Source: Enterococcus mundtii
Lineage (GTDB): Bacteria; Bacillota; Bacilli; Lactobacillales; Enterococcaceae
Direction: 5' to 3'
Assembly: GCF_002947535.1 (NCBI RefSeq)
Contig: NZ_PUAP01000027.1
Span: 171,802 to 235,801, forward strand
DNA length: 64,000 nucleotides
In this document: positions 17,612 to 27,595 of the stretch, one piece after another
Numbering within the stretch: the stretch's first letter is position 1
How the letters are laid out: each line of letters opens with the position of its first letter
Translations under genes and position numbers: made by a program
The notes under the pieces: model-generated
Told to the model about the DNA's origin: nothing
Seen by the model: only the letters and a program-made list of their open reading frames with translations
Databases searched by the model: none

Positions 17612-19003
17612 ATGGAAGAGAAAACAGAGACGTTAGTCATAGGATCTGGACCTGGTGGCTATGTAGCGGCGATTCGGGCGGCACAATTAGGTCAAAAAGT
17701 CACCATTGTAGAAAGTGAACATATCGGTGGTGTGTGCTTAAATGTCGGTTGTATTCCTTCTAAAGCATTGATCCATGCTGGACATATTTATCAAGAGTCA
17801 AAAAATAGTCAGTATTTTGGTATCATCAATAAAGAAACAGAATTAGACTTTCAGGCTGTACAACAATGGAAAGATCATAAAGTCGTTCGCCCGTTAACAA
17901 CGGGGATCCGCGGACTTCTGATGAAAAATAAGATCCGTATCGTCGAAGGCTATGCGAGATTCACTTCACCTAATCGTGCAATGATTACTGGGAAAAATGA
18001 ACAAACAGTGATTTCCTTTGACCATGCGATCATTGCAACAGGTAGTCAACCCATTGAAATTCCTGGTTTCAAATATGGTGGACGGATACTTGATTCGACA
18101 GCGGCACTTTCTTTGAAAGCGGTTCCCGGCAAGCTGGTTATTATCGGAGGCGGGATCATTGGGACTGAACTAGGTGGGGCATATGCAGATTTAGGTACAG
18201 AAGTCACCATTCTAGAAGGGACCGATCAATTGCTTCCGACCTATGAAAAAGATTTAGTCCAAGTGGTCGAAGAATCGTTTAAGAAAAAAGGTATAAACGT
18301 ATTTACAGGCGCGCTTGCAAAAGAAGTAAGCGAAACCGAAACAAGTATCGAAGTTACTTTTACCACACAAGATTCTAAACAAACGCTGTCAGCTGATTAT
18401 GTGCTAGTGACAGTTGGCAGAAAGCCGAATACCGCTGATATTGGCTTGGCAGAAGCTGGGGTATCAGTGGAGGCGAATGGTTTAATAAAAGTAAATCAAC
18501 AGTATCAGACAAGTCAAGCGCATATTTATGCGATAGGAGACATCATTGCAGGACCAGCTCTTGCGCACAAGGCAAGTTATGATGCGAAAGTTGCCGCAGA
18601 AGTGATCAGTGGGAAAAAAGTAGAGAAAGATTATCAAGCAATACCCGCAATCTGCTTCACTGATCCTGAAATTGCTGTAGCAGGTCAAACGTTGGCAGAG
18701 GCAAAAAGCCAAGGATTATCTGTTAAAGCAGCAACATTTCCTTTACAAGCAAACGGACGGGCATTGTCACTGAATGCACCCGAAGGATTTGTTCGCTTGG
18801 TCGTTGAGCAAGAAACAGAACTGATCGTAGGTGGACAAATCGTTGGGCAAGGCGCAAGTGACTTAATAGCAGAAATCACCTTAGCCATTGAAGCGAATTT
18901 GACGATCGAAGACATTGCTTTGACGATCCATGGTCATCCGACGCTTTCTGAAACGATCATGGATGCAGCAGAACTAGCTTTAGGATGTCCAATTCATCTT
19001 TAG
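17612..19003 (+). CDS. lpdA: dihydrolipoyl dehydrogenase (E3)
   Basis: A 463-residue flavoprotein. The FAD motif is VIGSGPGGYVAA, the redox disulfide Cys42/Cys47 is in GGVCLNVGCIPSKAL, the NAD motif is IIGGGIIGTELGGAYADLG, and the C-terminal catalytic His-Glu is in IHGHPTLSETI. It reoxidises the lipoate of E2 with NAD+. The ATG at 17612 is chosen because the GGAGG before it would fall within the longer TTG-started frame. It completes a four-gene dehydrogenase complex. Confidence 0.93.
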   Translation: MEEKTETLVIGSGPGGYVAAIRAAQLGQKVTIVESEHIGGVCLNVGCIPSKALIHAGHIYQESKNSQYFGIINKETELDFQAVQQWKDHKVVRPLTTGIRGLLMKNKIRIVEGYARFTSPNRAMITGKNEQTVISFDHAIIATGSQPIEIPGFKYGGRILDSTAALSLKAVPGKLVIIGGGIIGTELGGAYADLGTEVTILEGTDQLLPTYEKDLVQVVEESFKKKGINVFTGALAKEVSETETSIEVTFTTQDSKQTLSADYVLVTVGRKPNTADIGLAEAGVSVEANGLIKVNQQYQTSQAHIYAIGDIIAGPALAHKASYDAKVAAEVISGKKVEKDYQAIPAICFTDPEIAVAGQTLAEAKSQGLSVKAATFPLQANGRALSLNAPEGFVRLVVEQETELIVGGQIVGQGASDLIAEITLAIEANLTIEDIALTIHGHPTLSETIMDAAELALGCPIHL

Positions 19004-19045
19004 TACGAAAAGCAACGAATATATTACTATCTAGGAGGGATTTTA

Positions 19046-19402
19046 GTGTTGAAAAGTAAAGTAAAAGAAATTGGCGAATTAGTGGAAGCTTTTGAAGAAG
19101 AAATGCTTTTGATTTTATTCGGTCCCTCAGCTACAGAAGAATTAAAATCAATTTGTGTGATCCATGAAACGTTGGATACAAAAAAGAATGTCCTTAGTCC
19201 AGGTACAGCGATTCAATTTGGTGATACAAGCTACAAAATCACCAAAGTAGGTAATGCTGCAAATCAAAATTTTGATGAACTAGGTCATGTATCGATCTAC
19301 TTCCAAGAAGGTGATAATGAAATTCTCCCAGGAGCAATTTCAGTAGAACCATCTATTTATCCCAAGTTAGCGATTGGCGATATGATAAAAATAGGCGGAT
19401 AG
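19046..19402 (+). CDS. srlB: PTS glucitol/sorbitol-family EIIA subunit
   Basis: A 118-residue EIIA of the glucitol family. The segments TDTKKNVLSPGT-like ETLDTKKNVLSPGT, KITKVGNAANQNFDELGH (the histidine is the likely phosphorylation site) and LPGAISVEPSIYP are typical. It starts with GTG after an AGGAGGGA site. It ends the dehydrogenase operon, while its EIIB and EIIC partners lie in the divergent unit. This physically links the PTS with the dehydrogenase complex. Confidence 0.9.
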   Translation: MLKSKVKEIGELVEAFEEEMLLILFGPSATEELKSICVIHETLDTKKNVLSPGTAIQFGDTSYKITKVGNAANQNFDELGHVSIYFQEGDNEILPGAISVEPSIYPKLAIGDMIKIGG

Positions 19403-19404
19403 AG

Positions 19405-19565
19405 AGGTTAAGCCAGAAGCGCATAGCTCAAAGAAATCAACAGTAAGAGCTGAAAACAGCAGCTTAGATTTCGACTAACCGTTGAAATAACTCCTTTATA
19501 AATAAGCCGAAATCCACAAGGTCTGGAACAATTTTGTGGATTCCGGCTTATTTAGGTGATTGGAG
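19405..19565. repeat. Hairpin element / bidirectional terminator after srlB
   Basis: An arm AGGTTAAGCCAGAAGCG...AGCTC starts three bases after the srlB stop, resembling the outer arm of the dispersed element family here. The inner hairpin at 19501-19552 is AATAAGCCG, AATCCACAA paired with TTGTGGATT, CCGGCTTATT. It separates srlB from the converging Mga-like gene. Confidence 0.65.
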
Positions 19566-19577
19566 AGCAAATTTCCC

Positions 19578-21008
19578 TCATGAACTATTTTTTACAAGCC
19601 GTATAATGGCTTGTTCCACTGTTTCGACCGAGATCGGAATAATATGTTCCATGGACAAGGCAACAGGTGTATAAAGCGTTCGTTCACACAACAGCCGATG
19701 GGAGGAAGCAGTCGCAAACGCGAGACCTTCTTCATTTAATTGGTTATAGATCACTGGTTCGACGGAAATGTCACATGTCGTAACAGCCTCTAAAGCTTCG
19801 CGATAAATCAGGTATTTGATATCTGAGTTGGTCACGATCCGCACAGATACTTTTTGTTTATCTAAGCGTAACATACCAGTCAATTCAATAACGAATGAGC
19901 GTAGACAATTTGGATTGATCTTTAATTGGTAAGGAAGTGCATGACTCCAATCGGTAACGATCTGTTTTACTTCTTCAAATAATTGCTGTTGATCATCGGT
20001 CAACAAATGAAATTTTTCAGGTAAGAATAATTGATAGTTTTTCCAAGCAGAACGCAAAATACGGATCAGCGCACGTTCAAAAGCTTTGTTTCCAAGAAAA
20101 GAATGGTCAAAATGTTGCTCGAATTGTTGGATCAACTGTTTTGTCTCTGGATTATTTTCTATAAAGACTTGATGCAGTTGAGCAAAATCCTGCTCGATGG
20201 CTTCATAGGAATCGAATCCATAATCACATAGATTGAAGAGTATCAGAACAAAGTAAAATTCATTTGGCTGAAAAAATTGCTTAAAAGGAGTTTCTTCCCA
20301 AGCAGCAAGAACGAAATCATAAATTGGTCTTCTTTTGATTTCATTGATAAGCGATTGATCGACCGATAGTGGGGCATCTTTTTGGTAGAAGAGACTGATC
20401 AGAAAGCCTGTTTGTAAAATTTCTTGGGTATCCCGATCATAGATACGTCCACTTTTTTTAGTGACTGCTTGAATAAAATCTTGCGCTTGGACATCAAAGG
20501 AGCAAGGAAGAGAGAATTCTGGCAATGTGCCTGTCCGATAGCTCACATTTAGCAAAACCAAGCGTCTTTCGATGTCAGTAAAGTGAGGGGAATGATGTTC
20601 AATGGCGATATCGCATGCTTGAAAGTAGTCTAACACTTGTTTCTTCAATGCATAAGCTTTGCTGACTGAAATAAATTCGAGTTCAGTCAATTGGATATAA
20701 TCTGGTTCATCTTCTAAGTAAAGAAGGCAAGTTTTCAAAAATAAAGAGGGTCGAGAGAGTCGTTGCATCAATTGAAAACGAGAAATTGTTGGTGCGAAGT
20801 ATAAAGAATAGGTTTCTTTTTCTTTTGATTGATAAATGATTTGGTCGCTTAATTCTCTACTTAAGGCTTTGATATCATTCAACAGAGTCGTTTGACAAAC
20901 ATGTAACAAAGTAGCCGTCGTTGGAAGATGGACTTCTTTATTTACATAAAACTGTCCACAAAGAAACAGTTGGCGTAAGAGATTTTTCTCAAGATAATGT
21001 TCAATCAT
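19578..21008 (-). CDS. Mga/AtxA-like transcriptional regulator
   Basis: A 476-residue protein of the Mga helix-turn-helix family. An N-terminal winged helix (ATLLHVCQTTLLNDIKALSREL, about residues 33-55) is followed by a large helical PRD-like middle and a C-terminal EIIB-like domain. Such regulators are controlled by PTS phosphorylation in streptococci and bacilli. It is divergent from the tyrosine decarboxylase operon with about 500 bp between, so it may regulate that operon or the adjacent PTS locus; neither can be shown here. Confidence 0.75.
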   Translation of the reverse strand: MIEHYLEKNLLRQLFLCGQFYVNKEVHLPTTATLLHVCQTTLLNDIKALSRELSDQIIYQSKEKETYSLYFAPTISRFQLMQRLSRPSLFLKTCLLYLEDEPDYIQLTELEFISVSKAYALKKQVLDYFQACDIAIEHHSPHFTDIERRLVLLNVSYRTGTLPEFSLPCSFDVQAQDFIQAVTKKSGRIYDRDTQEILQTGFLISLFYQKDAPLSVDQSLINEIKRRPIYDFVLAAWEETPFKQFFQPNEFYFVLILFNLCDYGFDSYEAIEQDFAQLHQVFIENNPETKQLIQQFEQHFDHSFLGNKAFERALIRILRSAWKNYQLFLPEKFHLLTDDQQQLFEEVKQIVTDWSHALPYQLKINPNCLRSFVIELTGMLRLDKQKVSVRIVTNSDIKYLIYREALEAVTTCDISVEPVIYNQLNEEGLAFATASSHRLLCERTLYTPVALSMEHIIPISVETVEQAIIRLVKNSS

Positions 21009-21505
21009 GGGGAATCCTCCCTATTTGTATAGTCATGCACAAGCACCTAGCTATTATGCCATGTTTTTTGTAGATACGCATCTATCACTTGATCTTTCTT
21101 AGAAAACAAGATGCTAAATTTACTTATTTTTGTTATTGTATCTGTTTTAACTAAAAAAATGGGGAACTAATTGATAGAGAGGTCCAAGTAGAAAAAGTAA
21201 ATTTAGATTTTTTTCAACGAATAAGTGCGTTTGATTTCTTTTTTTTGTTCGTGACTTAAACGTTATAACCAATAAAATAAATCGTTCTATGCTAGGAAGT
21301 TTAGACACATCGTTCGTTTTTTTGAGATAAAAAGACAGAATAATCAGACTTTATTTTTTTTATCTTCAAAGTAAGGCGTGTAAATAGATGTTATTAAAAA
21401 AATTTTTTAAGATTTGGGCGTATAGTCAAACACGTAAACTGATCAAGAAACAACAGCCGGCTGATTATTTCCTGTGATCAGGTAATAAGAGAGGAGAAAT
21501 GAATC
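21009..21505. promoter_or_regulatory. Leader region of the tyrosine decarboxylase operon
   Basis: About 500 bp of AT-rich DNA between the Mga-like gene and tdcA. It contains a 29-codon open frame listed separately and several T runs. I found no T-box consensus, no tyrS gene and no clear terminator. Promoters for both neighbours must lie here, but no -35/-10 pair stands out enough to name. Confidence 0.4.
21388..21477 (+). CDS. possible 29-residue leader peptide upstream of tdcA
   Basis: ATG to TGA encodes MLLKKFFKIWAYSQTRKLIK and nine more residues, a basic peptide with two tyrosines. The site in front (AAGTAAGG) is only a fair ribosome-binding site. It ends 28 bp before the tdcA start. It could be a regulatory leader or a small membrane-associated peptide, or chance. 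Confidence 0.3.
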   Translation: MLLKKFFKIWAYSQTRKLIKKQQPADYFL

Positions 21506-23341
21506 ATGAAAGATATGGATATCAAAGCCGTCTTTATTGGCGACAAAGCAGAAAATGGACAAGTGTATAAAATGCTATTGAATAAGATGGTAGATGAACA
21601 TTTAGGTTGGCGTGAAAATTATTTGCCAGCTGACCTTCCCGCAATCAGTGAAGCAGACAAATCAACAACGTCTTATCTTGCGACACGACAACATATGATG
21701 GAAGTCTTAGATGAAGTCAGTGAACGAATGCGTGCCGGTTCAATTCCTTGGCATTCAGCCGGACGTTATTGGGGACAAATGAATGCAGAAACATTGATGC
21801 CCGCTTTATTGGCTTACAACTTTGCGATGCTTTGGAATCCTAATAACGTGGCATTGGAATCGTCAATGGCCACATCACAAATGGAAGCAGAGATCGGAGA
21901 AGACTTTGCGAAGCTGTTCAGTATGCCGAATGGTTGGGGACATCTGACAGCGGATGGTTCGATTGCGAATTTAGAAGGTCTATGGTATGCCCGTTGTATC
22001 AAATCGATTCCTTTAGCGGTCAAAGAAACTTACCCTGAAAAAGTGAAAGACCTATCGGATTGGGAATTGCTCAATCTATCTGTAGAAGAAATCTTAGAAA
22101 TGATCGAGACATTTACTGATGAAGAATTAGACAACGTCAAAGCTGCATCTTCACGAAGTGGGAAACACATCCAAGAATTAGGCAAATGGCTTGTTCCTCA
22201 AACCAAACACTATTCATGGATGAAAGCATTAGATATTTGTGGTGTTGGATTGGATCAAATGATCGCGATCCCCGTTGATGACTGCTACCGAATGGATGTC
22301 CAAGTATTGGAAAAGACGATTCATGAACTAGCTATCCAACATATTCCCGTCCTAGGTGTGGTCGCTGTTGTAGGTACAACGGAAGAAGGACAAGTCGATC
22401 GTGTCGATCAAATCGTTGAACTTAGAGAAAAATTGAAAGATGAAGGCATTTATTTCTACCTTCATGTGGATGCAGCTTATGGTGGCTATGCCCGTTGCTT
22501 GTTCATGAATGAAGCATATGAATTTGTACCTTACGCATCATTAGCAGAATTTTTTGAAGAACATCATGTTTTCCATCATGAAGTGAAAATCGAGAGAAGT
22601 GTCTATGAAGGTTTCAAGGCAATCAGTGAAGCGGAATCAGTGACCGTTGATCCACATAAGATGGGTTACGTTCCTTATGCGGCTGGAGGAATCACGATCA
22701 AACATAAAAGTATGCGGAATATTATCTCTTATTTTGCACCTTATGTGTTTGAAAAATCGGTTAAGGCTCCTGATATGTTAGGTGCTTATATTTTAGAAGG
22801 CTCAAAAGCTGGGGCAACGGCTGCAGCAGTTTGGACGGCGCACCAAGTTCTCCCTTTGAATGTCACTGGTTATGGTCAATTGATCGGTGCATCAATCGAA
22901 GCCGCTCAACGTTTCCGAGAATTTCTTGGTCAATTAAGCATTACTGTCAATGGGAAAACAATTGAAGTCTATCCATTGAATCACCCAGATTTCAATATGG
23001 TCGATTGGGCATTCAAAGTCCAAGGCTGTACTGATTTAAAAGAAATCAACCGTTTGAATGAAAAAATGTTCGATGTGTCCTCTTATATGGAAGGGGATGT
23101 GTACGCAGAACGCTTCATCACTTCTCATACGACATTCACGCAAGCGGATTATGGCGATTCTCCAGTGGCATTTGTTGAAAGCATGGGTGTTCCAAAAGAG
23201 GAATGGCAAAAAGAACAACAAGTTACTTTGTTGAGAGCCGCTATCATGACTCCTTATTTAACAGATGACAACATCTTTGCTTATTACACCGAAGCCATCA
23301 AACACGCAATGGAAGAAAAATTAAAAGAAGTTCTTGTGTAG
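21506..23341 (+). CDS. tdcA: tyrosine decarboxylase
   Basis: A 611-residue PLP-dependent group II decarboxylase that turns tyrosine into tyramine plus CO2, consuming a proton and helping acid tolerance. The PLP lysine is Lys385 in [27 protein letters not shown] provides the cofactor aspartate, and [17 protein letters not shown] is typical of enterococcal and lactobacillal TyrDC. Length matches the family (about 610-625). AGGAGAAATGAATC precedes the start. The permease gene follows after 27 bp. Confidence 0.95.
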   Translation: MKDMDIKAVFIGDKAENGQVYKMLLNKMVDEHLGWRENYLPADLPAISEADKSTTSYLATRQHMMEVLDEVSERMRAGSIPWHSAGRYWGQMNAETLMPALLAYNFAMLWNPNNVALESSMATSQMEAEIGEDFAKLFSMPNGWGHLTADGSIANLEGLWYARCIKSIPLAVKETYPEKVKDLSDWELLNLSVEEILEMIETFTDEELDNVKAASSRSGKHIQELGKWLVPQTKHYSWMKALDICGVGLDQMIAIPVDDCYRMDVQVLEKTIHELAIQHIPVLGVVAVVGTTEEGQVDRVDQIVELREKLKDEGIYFYLHVDAAYGGYARCLFMNEAYEFVPYASLAEFFEEHHVFHHEVKIERSVYEGFKAISEAESVTVDPHKMGYVPYAAGGITIKHKSMRNIISYFAPYVFEKSVKAPDMLGAYILEGSKAGATAAAVWTAHQVLPLNVTGYGQLIGASIEAAQRFREFLGQLSITVNGKTIEVYPLNHPDFNMVDWAFKVQGCTDLKEINRLNEKMFDVSSYMEGDVYAERFITSHTTFTQADYGDSPVAFVESMGVPKEEWQKEQQVTLLRAAIMTPYLTDDNIFAYYTEAIKHAMEEKLKEVLV

Positions 23342-23368
23342 TTTTAGTGATAGAAAGAAGGATCGATC

Positions 23369-24814
23369 ATGACAGACTCAAAATCAACCAAACAACTGTC
23401 AACCTTAACGTTTATTGGGATGACTTGCGCATTAGTCGCAAGCATCCGCAATATTCCTGATGTCGCTGCCACTGGTTGGACGATGTTGTTTTATATGTTA
23501 GTCGCTGTACTCTTTTATGCGTTTCCGATTTCTCTGATCTCAGGGGAGTTTGCAGGGATGTTTCCTCAAAAAGGAGGACCAGAACTATGGGTCTCTCAAT
23601 CCCTCGGTAGAAAATGGGGATTTGTCGTCTCTTGGCTTTTATGGGTCCAAATGTTTCCGGGAATGGTCATGGTTGCCTCAGCACTTGCCCCATTGTTTGG
23701 CAACATGGTCAATAACGTCCCACTAGGCTTGAATAGTAAATTCACGTTACTCGTGATCTTAGTCGTGTACTGGATCATCACAATATTGAACTTAAAATTC
23801 GACATGGCAAAAATTGGAGGGAAAATCGGTGTCTGGTTGGGGTTGTATATCCCATTAGCATTGATGCTCCTATTAGGTGTCGCAGCATGGATCAAAGTCG
23901 GTATCATGCCAAATGGAACATTAGGGAAATTTTCTTGGGATCTTTTAGTTCCCGATCCAAGCACTGCAAAATCATTCGTTTATTTTGCACCGATCATGTT
24001 CATTTTTACTGGAATCGAAATGTCTTCTGTTTATATCACTCGATTGGCACATCCAGTTAAAACTTATATACGCGGTATTTTCGCTGCGTTAGTCTTTTTA
24101 TTTGTGGTGAACACTTTGAATGCGTTGGTCGTTGCCAATGTCGTACCAAAGGGCCAAATGGAGTTGAATAATATTGCCCAGTCGATTTCGATCGATTGCC
24201 AAATTCTTGGGTTACCACATATGATTGTGAATCTGTTTAGCTTACTCGTATTTGTCGGTGTTGCTGTACAATTGTCTGCTTGGGCTTCTGGTCCAGCCAA
24301 AACTGTCACAGAAAGTGCAAGAAAAGGCGCGTATCCTCCTCGCTTCAATTTTTGGAAAACCAATGAATTCGATGTGTCAAAAGCAGTGATCTTGACACAA
24401 TCCATTATTATTTCTGTGTTTGCACTATTCTATTTATTGATTCCAGGAGTCAATCAAGCATTTTTGATGTTAGTAAATGCAACGACAGTGATTTATTGTA
24501 TCGTCTATCTCATCATGGGCGTCGCATTCTTACGCTTTAGAAAAACAAATCCAGATATCCCTCGTCCATTTCGCATCGGTAAAAAAGAGGGAAAAGGCAA
24601 TCTTGGTGCCTGGCTTGTTGTCCTACTCTTATTTGCAGCAATCGTTTTTTCTGTCGGACTTACATTAAAAGCCGGTACGTGGATCAATTTTGTGGCTGTT
24701 GCATTGATCAGCGGCATTCTTTTTGTTGCCCCCTTATGTATCGAAAAAATTAGAAAACCTTCTTGGGAACAAGAAATAAAAAACAAATTGAGTGAACAAA
24801 AATCAACGAAGTAA
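23369..24814 (+). CDS. tyrP: tyrosine/tyramine antiporter
   Basis: A 481-residue amino acid/polyamine permease with 12 predicted membrane helices. It begins with a short charged tail then LTFIGMTCALVASIRNIPD. The long basic C-terminus after helix 12 is usual for amino acid-amine exchangers. It is directly downstream of tdcA, as in other tyrosine decarboxylation operons, and would exchange external tyrosine for tyramine, generating proton motive force. No nhaC-like gene follows and no tyrS precedes, so the operon is the two-gene core. Confidence 0.92.
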   Translation: MTDSKSTKQLSTLTFIGMTCALVASIRNIPDVAATGWTMLFYMLVAVLFYAFPISLISGEFAGMFPQKGGPELWVSQSLGRKWGFVVSWLLWVQMFPGMVMVASALAPLFGNMVNNVPLGLNSKFTLLVILVVYWIITILNLKFDMAKIGGKIGVWLGLYIPLALMLLLGVAAWIKVGIMPNGTLGKFSWDLLVPDPSTAKSFVYFAPIMFIFTGIEMSSVYITRLAHPVKTYIRGIFAALVFLFVVNTLNALVVANVVPKGQMELNNIAQSISIDCQILGLPHMIVNLFSLLVFVGVAVQLSAWASGPAKTVTESARKGAYPPRFNFWKTNEFDVSKAVILTQSIIISVFALFYLLIPGVNQAFLMLVNATTVIYCIVYLIMGVAFLRFRKTNPDIPRPFRIGKKEGKGNLGAWLVVLLLFAAIVFSVGLTLKAGTWINFVAVALISGILFVAPLCIEKIRKPSWEQEIKNKLSEQKSTK

Positions 24815-24976
24815 TCGGAGTAAAGGAAAAAATTTTCGTTTGAAAAACAAACCTAGAAGCCTGGCTCCTATTAAATCACACTAATTATTTCATGTTTGCC
24901 TGAAATAATCGACATAAGAAACTCCCTCTCTTACGTATAATAAGTATTATCAAATGAAAAACAGGAGGGATTGCCG

Positions 24977-27526
24977 ATGACATGGTACAAAGAAACTGCT
25001 GAACAAACAATGAATAAATTAAAGACGACCAAAGATGGTCTTTCAAATCAAGAACGTACCAGTCGTTTAGAAATACAAGGACGAAATGAAATAGAAGTGA
25101 AAAAGAAAGTGAGTCCGCTTCGGAAGTTTTTGAAGCATTTTACGGATTTGTTGATGATCATCCTTATGGTGGCTTCTGTCTTGAAGTTTTTAACAGGAGA
25201 TTATATTGAAGGTAGTATTATTTTACTTGTGGTGATCATCAATAGTTTTGTTGGTTATTGGCAAGAAAGAAAAGCAGAAGAGTCACTCAATGGGTTAAAA
25301 AGTTTAATGAGTCAAGACGCAGTGGTTTTTTCTGAAGGTGTCAAGAAAACTATTCCTGCAACGGAGATCGTCCAAGGAGATATAGTTAGTTTAGCAGCTG
25401 GAGATGTCGTGCCTGCCGATATTCGTTTAATCGAAACATATGGTTTGATGATCGAAGAAGCTGCGTTGACCGGTGAATCCGATGCGGTAGAGAAAATGAG
25501 TGAACCGTTAGGCGCTGAATTAGGCGCAGGCGATCAACTCAATATGGCTTTTTCAGGCACACTTGTCCAAGCTGGATCAGCGCTTGGTGTCGTCGTTGAA
25601 ACAGGGAATACGACGGAGATCGGAAAAATCAATCAAGCATTACAATCAGTCCAACAACAAACGACCCCTTTGGTTCGCAAAATCCATCAGTTGAACAAGC
25701 AAATTTTCAGAGGAATCGTTTTTCTAAGTTTATTCTTGATTTTCTTTACCTCATTTAGGTATGGCTTAGAGTGGAACTTTTTATTCTCAACAATCATTGC
25801 GTTGATCGTTTCTATGATCCCAGAAGGGCTACCAGCGGTATTGACGATGATCCTCTCACTTGGGGTCAATGAAATGGCACAAGAACAAGCGATCATCAAA
25901 GGATTGCCTTCCGTTGAGACACTTGGTTCAATGACGGTGATCTGTTCAGATAAAACGGGTACATTGACCAAAAATGAAATGACTGTTGTGGAAACAATGA
26001 CAGAAGATGAGACCCGCTTACTTGAAATCATGAAAAATTGTCAAGAAGTGCAAACGAAAGATGATCAAGTAGTGGAAGCACTGAGTGGCAATCCAACTGA
26101 GCTAGCTTTATTACGATACACAGCTGAACAGAATCTTCCCCTAAAAACGGCGCTTGCTAAACTGCCATTTAGCTCAAGTTACAAATATATGGCAACACTG
26201 CATGAAGAACAGGACCATGCAGTAGTGTTTGTCAAAGGAGCGCCAGAAGTTTTATTATCGAAATCTTCTTTGTCACAATCAGAACAGCAGCAATGGATCA
26301 ATCAAGCATCACAACTAGCAAAAAAAGGCCAACGCGTATTAGGGTTCGCCTACAAGCAATTGCCTATCGAGCAAGAGTTAGACCATGCACAGTTACAACA
26401 ACTGACATTTGTTGGGATTGCAGGAATCATTGATCCGCCAAAAGAGAGTGCGATTCAAGCGGTAAGAGAGTGTCAGCAAGCAGGAATCTCAGTGAAAATG
26501 ATTACCGGTGACCATAAAGACACAGCGCAAGCAATTGCTGATCAAATCGGGTTGAAGCATACGAGTAATGTCCTTGAAGGAATCGATATCGATCAACTCT
26601 CTGATCAAGATTTAGCGAAGAAAGTGAACAAAGTCGATGTCTTTGCTAGAACTACTCCGGAGCATAAATTAAGGATCGTAGAAGCTTTGCAAGAAAATGG
26701 CGAAATCGTCGGAATGACTGGTGATGGTGTCAATGATGCGCCAGCATTGAAACGAGCAGATGTGGGAATCGCTATGGGGATCAAAGGAAGTGAAGTCAGT
26801 AAACAAGCCGCAGATATGGTCTTAGGCGATGACAACTTCCATACGATCGCTAAAGCAGTCAAAGAAGGACGTCGGATTTTAGATAATTTACAAAAAACGA
26901 TCAGCTTCTTCTTACCTACATCTTTAGCACAAGGTTTGGTGATCATCTGGGCATTACTTGCGAATCAGCCATTGCCTTTGACACCGATCCAAATCTTATG
27001 GGTCAATATGGTTACAACAATCACATTGTCCTATGCGTTAGGCTTTGAACAAGCAAGTAAAGACACAATGAGTCGTCCACCAAGAGATCCTAACCAAGGG
27101 ATTTTGACCAAGTACAATGTTTTCCGGATTTTCTATGTGTCCCTCTTGATCATTATCCCAGCTTATTGGTTGGCAATGCAGTTTGAAGGTCAAGCCTTAC
27201 AACAAACTGTTCTTTTACAAAACATTGTTGCTGCCCAAGCCGTCTATATGATCAATTGTCGTGAGCAAGTCGATGCTTCATTGAATAAAGGCTTCTTCCA
27301 AAATAAATTCTTATTTATTTCATTAGGTATTTTATTTGTACTTCAAACTGGGGTCATTTATCTACCATTTGCGCAACAAGTCATTGAAACAACAAGCTTG
27401 AGCTTTGCCCAACATTTACCGATCCTTGCAAATGTAATTCTATTATTTACAATCGTAGAAGTTGAGAAACGAATCAGTAAAACATGGATCAAAAGAAAAG
27501 AAAGAGAAGCTTTTGCCGGTAACTGA
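24977..27526 (+). CDS. P-type cation-transporting ATPase (calcium-pump type)
   Basis: An 849-residue P2-type ATPase. An N-terminal cation-ATPase domain is followed by the actuator loop with LTGESDAVEK, the PEGLPAVLTMILSLG transport helix, and the phosphorylated Asp325 in CSDKTGTLTKNE. The nucleotide domain has VFVKGAPEVLL, the hinge is MTGDGVNDAPALKRADVG, and a C-terminal cation ATPase domain follows. The PEGLP motif and length (slightly short against about 880-900) fit bacterial Ca2+ pumps or PMA/Na-like relatives. ATG at 24977 is supported by AGGAGGG. A TATAAT box lies at 24936, without a clear -35. Confidence 0.88.
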   Translation: MTWYKETAEQTMNKLKTTKDGLSNQERTSRLEIQGRNEIEVKKKVSPLRKFLKHFTDLLMIILMVASVLKFLTGDYIEGSIILLVVIINSFVGYWQERKAEESLNGLKSLMSQDAVVFSEGVKKTIPATEIVQGDIVSLAAGDVVPADIRLIETYGLMIEEAALTGESDAVEKMSEPLGAELGAGDQLNMAFSGTLVQAGSALGVVVETGNTTEIGKINQALQSVQQQTTPLVRKIHQLNKQIFRGIVFLSLFLIFFTSFRYGLEWNFLFSTIIALIVSMIPEGLPAVLTMILSLGVNEMAQEQAIIKGLPSVETLGSMTVICSDKTGTLTKNEMTVVETMTEDETRLLEIMKNCQEVQTKDDQVVEALSGNPTELALLRYTAEQNLPLKTALAKLPFSSSYKYMATLHEEQDHAVVFVKGAPEVLLSKSSLSQSEQQQWINQASQLAKKGQRVLGFAYKQLPIEQELDHAQLQQLTFVGIAGIIDPPKESAIQAVRECQQAGISVKMITGDHKDTAQAIADQIGLKHTSNVLEGIDIDQLSDQDLAKKVNKVDVFARTTPEHKLRIVEALQENGEIVGMTGDGVNDAPALKRADVGIAMGIKGSEVSKQAADMVLGDDNFHTIAKAVKEGRRILDNLQKTISFFLPTSLAQGLVIIWALLANQPLPLTPIQILWVNMVTTITLSYALGFEQASKDTMSRPPRDPNQGILTKYNVFRIFYVSLLIIIPAYWLAMQFEGQALQQTVLLQNIVAAQAVYMINCREQVDASLNKGFFQNKFLFISLGILFVLQTGVIYLPFAQQVIETTSLSFAQHLPILANVILLFTIVEVEKRISKTWIKRKEREAFAGN

Positions 27527-27544
27527 GAATCCAATGAATAAAGT

Positions 27545-27595
27545 CAAAGCGGCAGTCTTCCCCTAGGTTACTTTAGAGGAAGACTGTCGCTTTTT
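27545..27595 (+). terminator. Terminator of the ATPase gene
   Basis: AAAGCGGCAGTCTTCC pairs with GGAAGACTGTCGCTTT across a 16-nt loop and ends in TTTTT. It leads directly into the tandem repeat array. Confidence 0.85.

Noticed and set aside
14379..19003. Main housekeeping pyruvate dehydrogenase
   Set aside because: E1 alpha resembles the acetoin type, E2 has one lipoyl domain, and the operon is tied to a PTS and a SorC regulator with a cre site over its promoter.
21009..21505. T-box upstream of tdcA
   Set aside because: No T-box sequence (AGGGTGGNACCGCG-like) or antiterminator fold was found.
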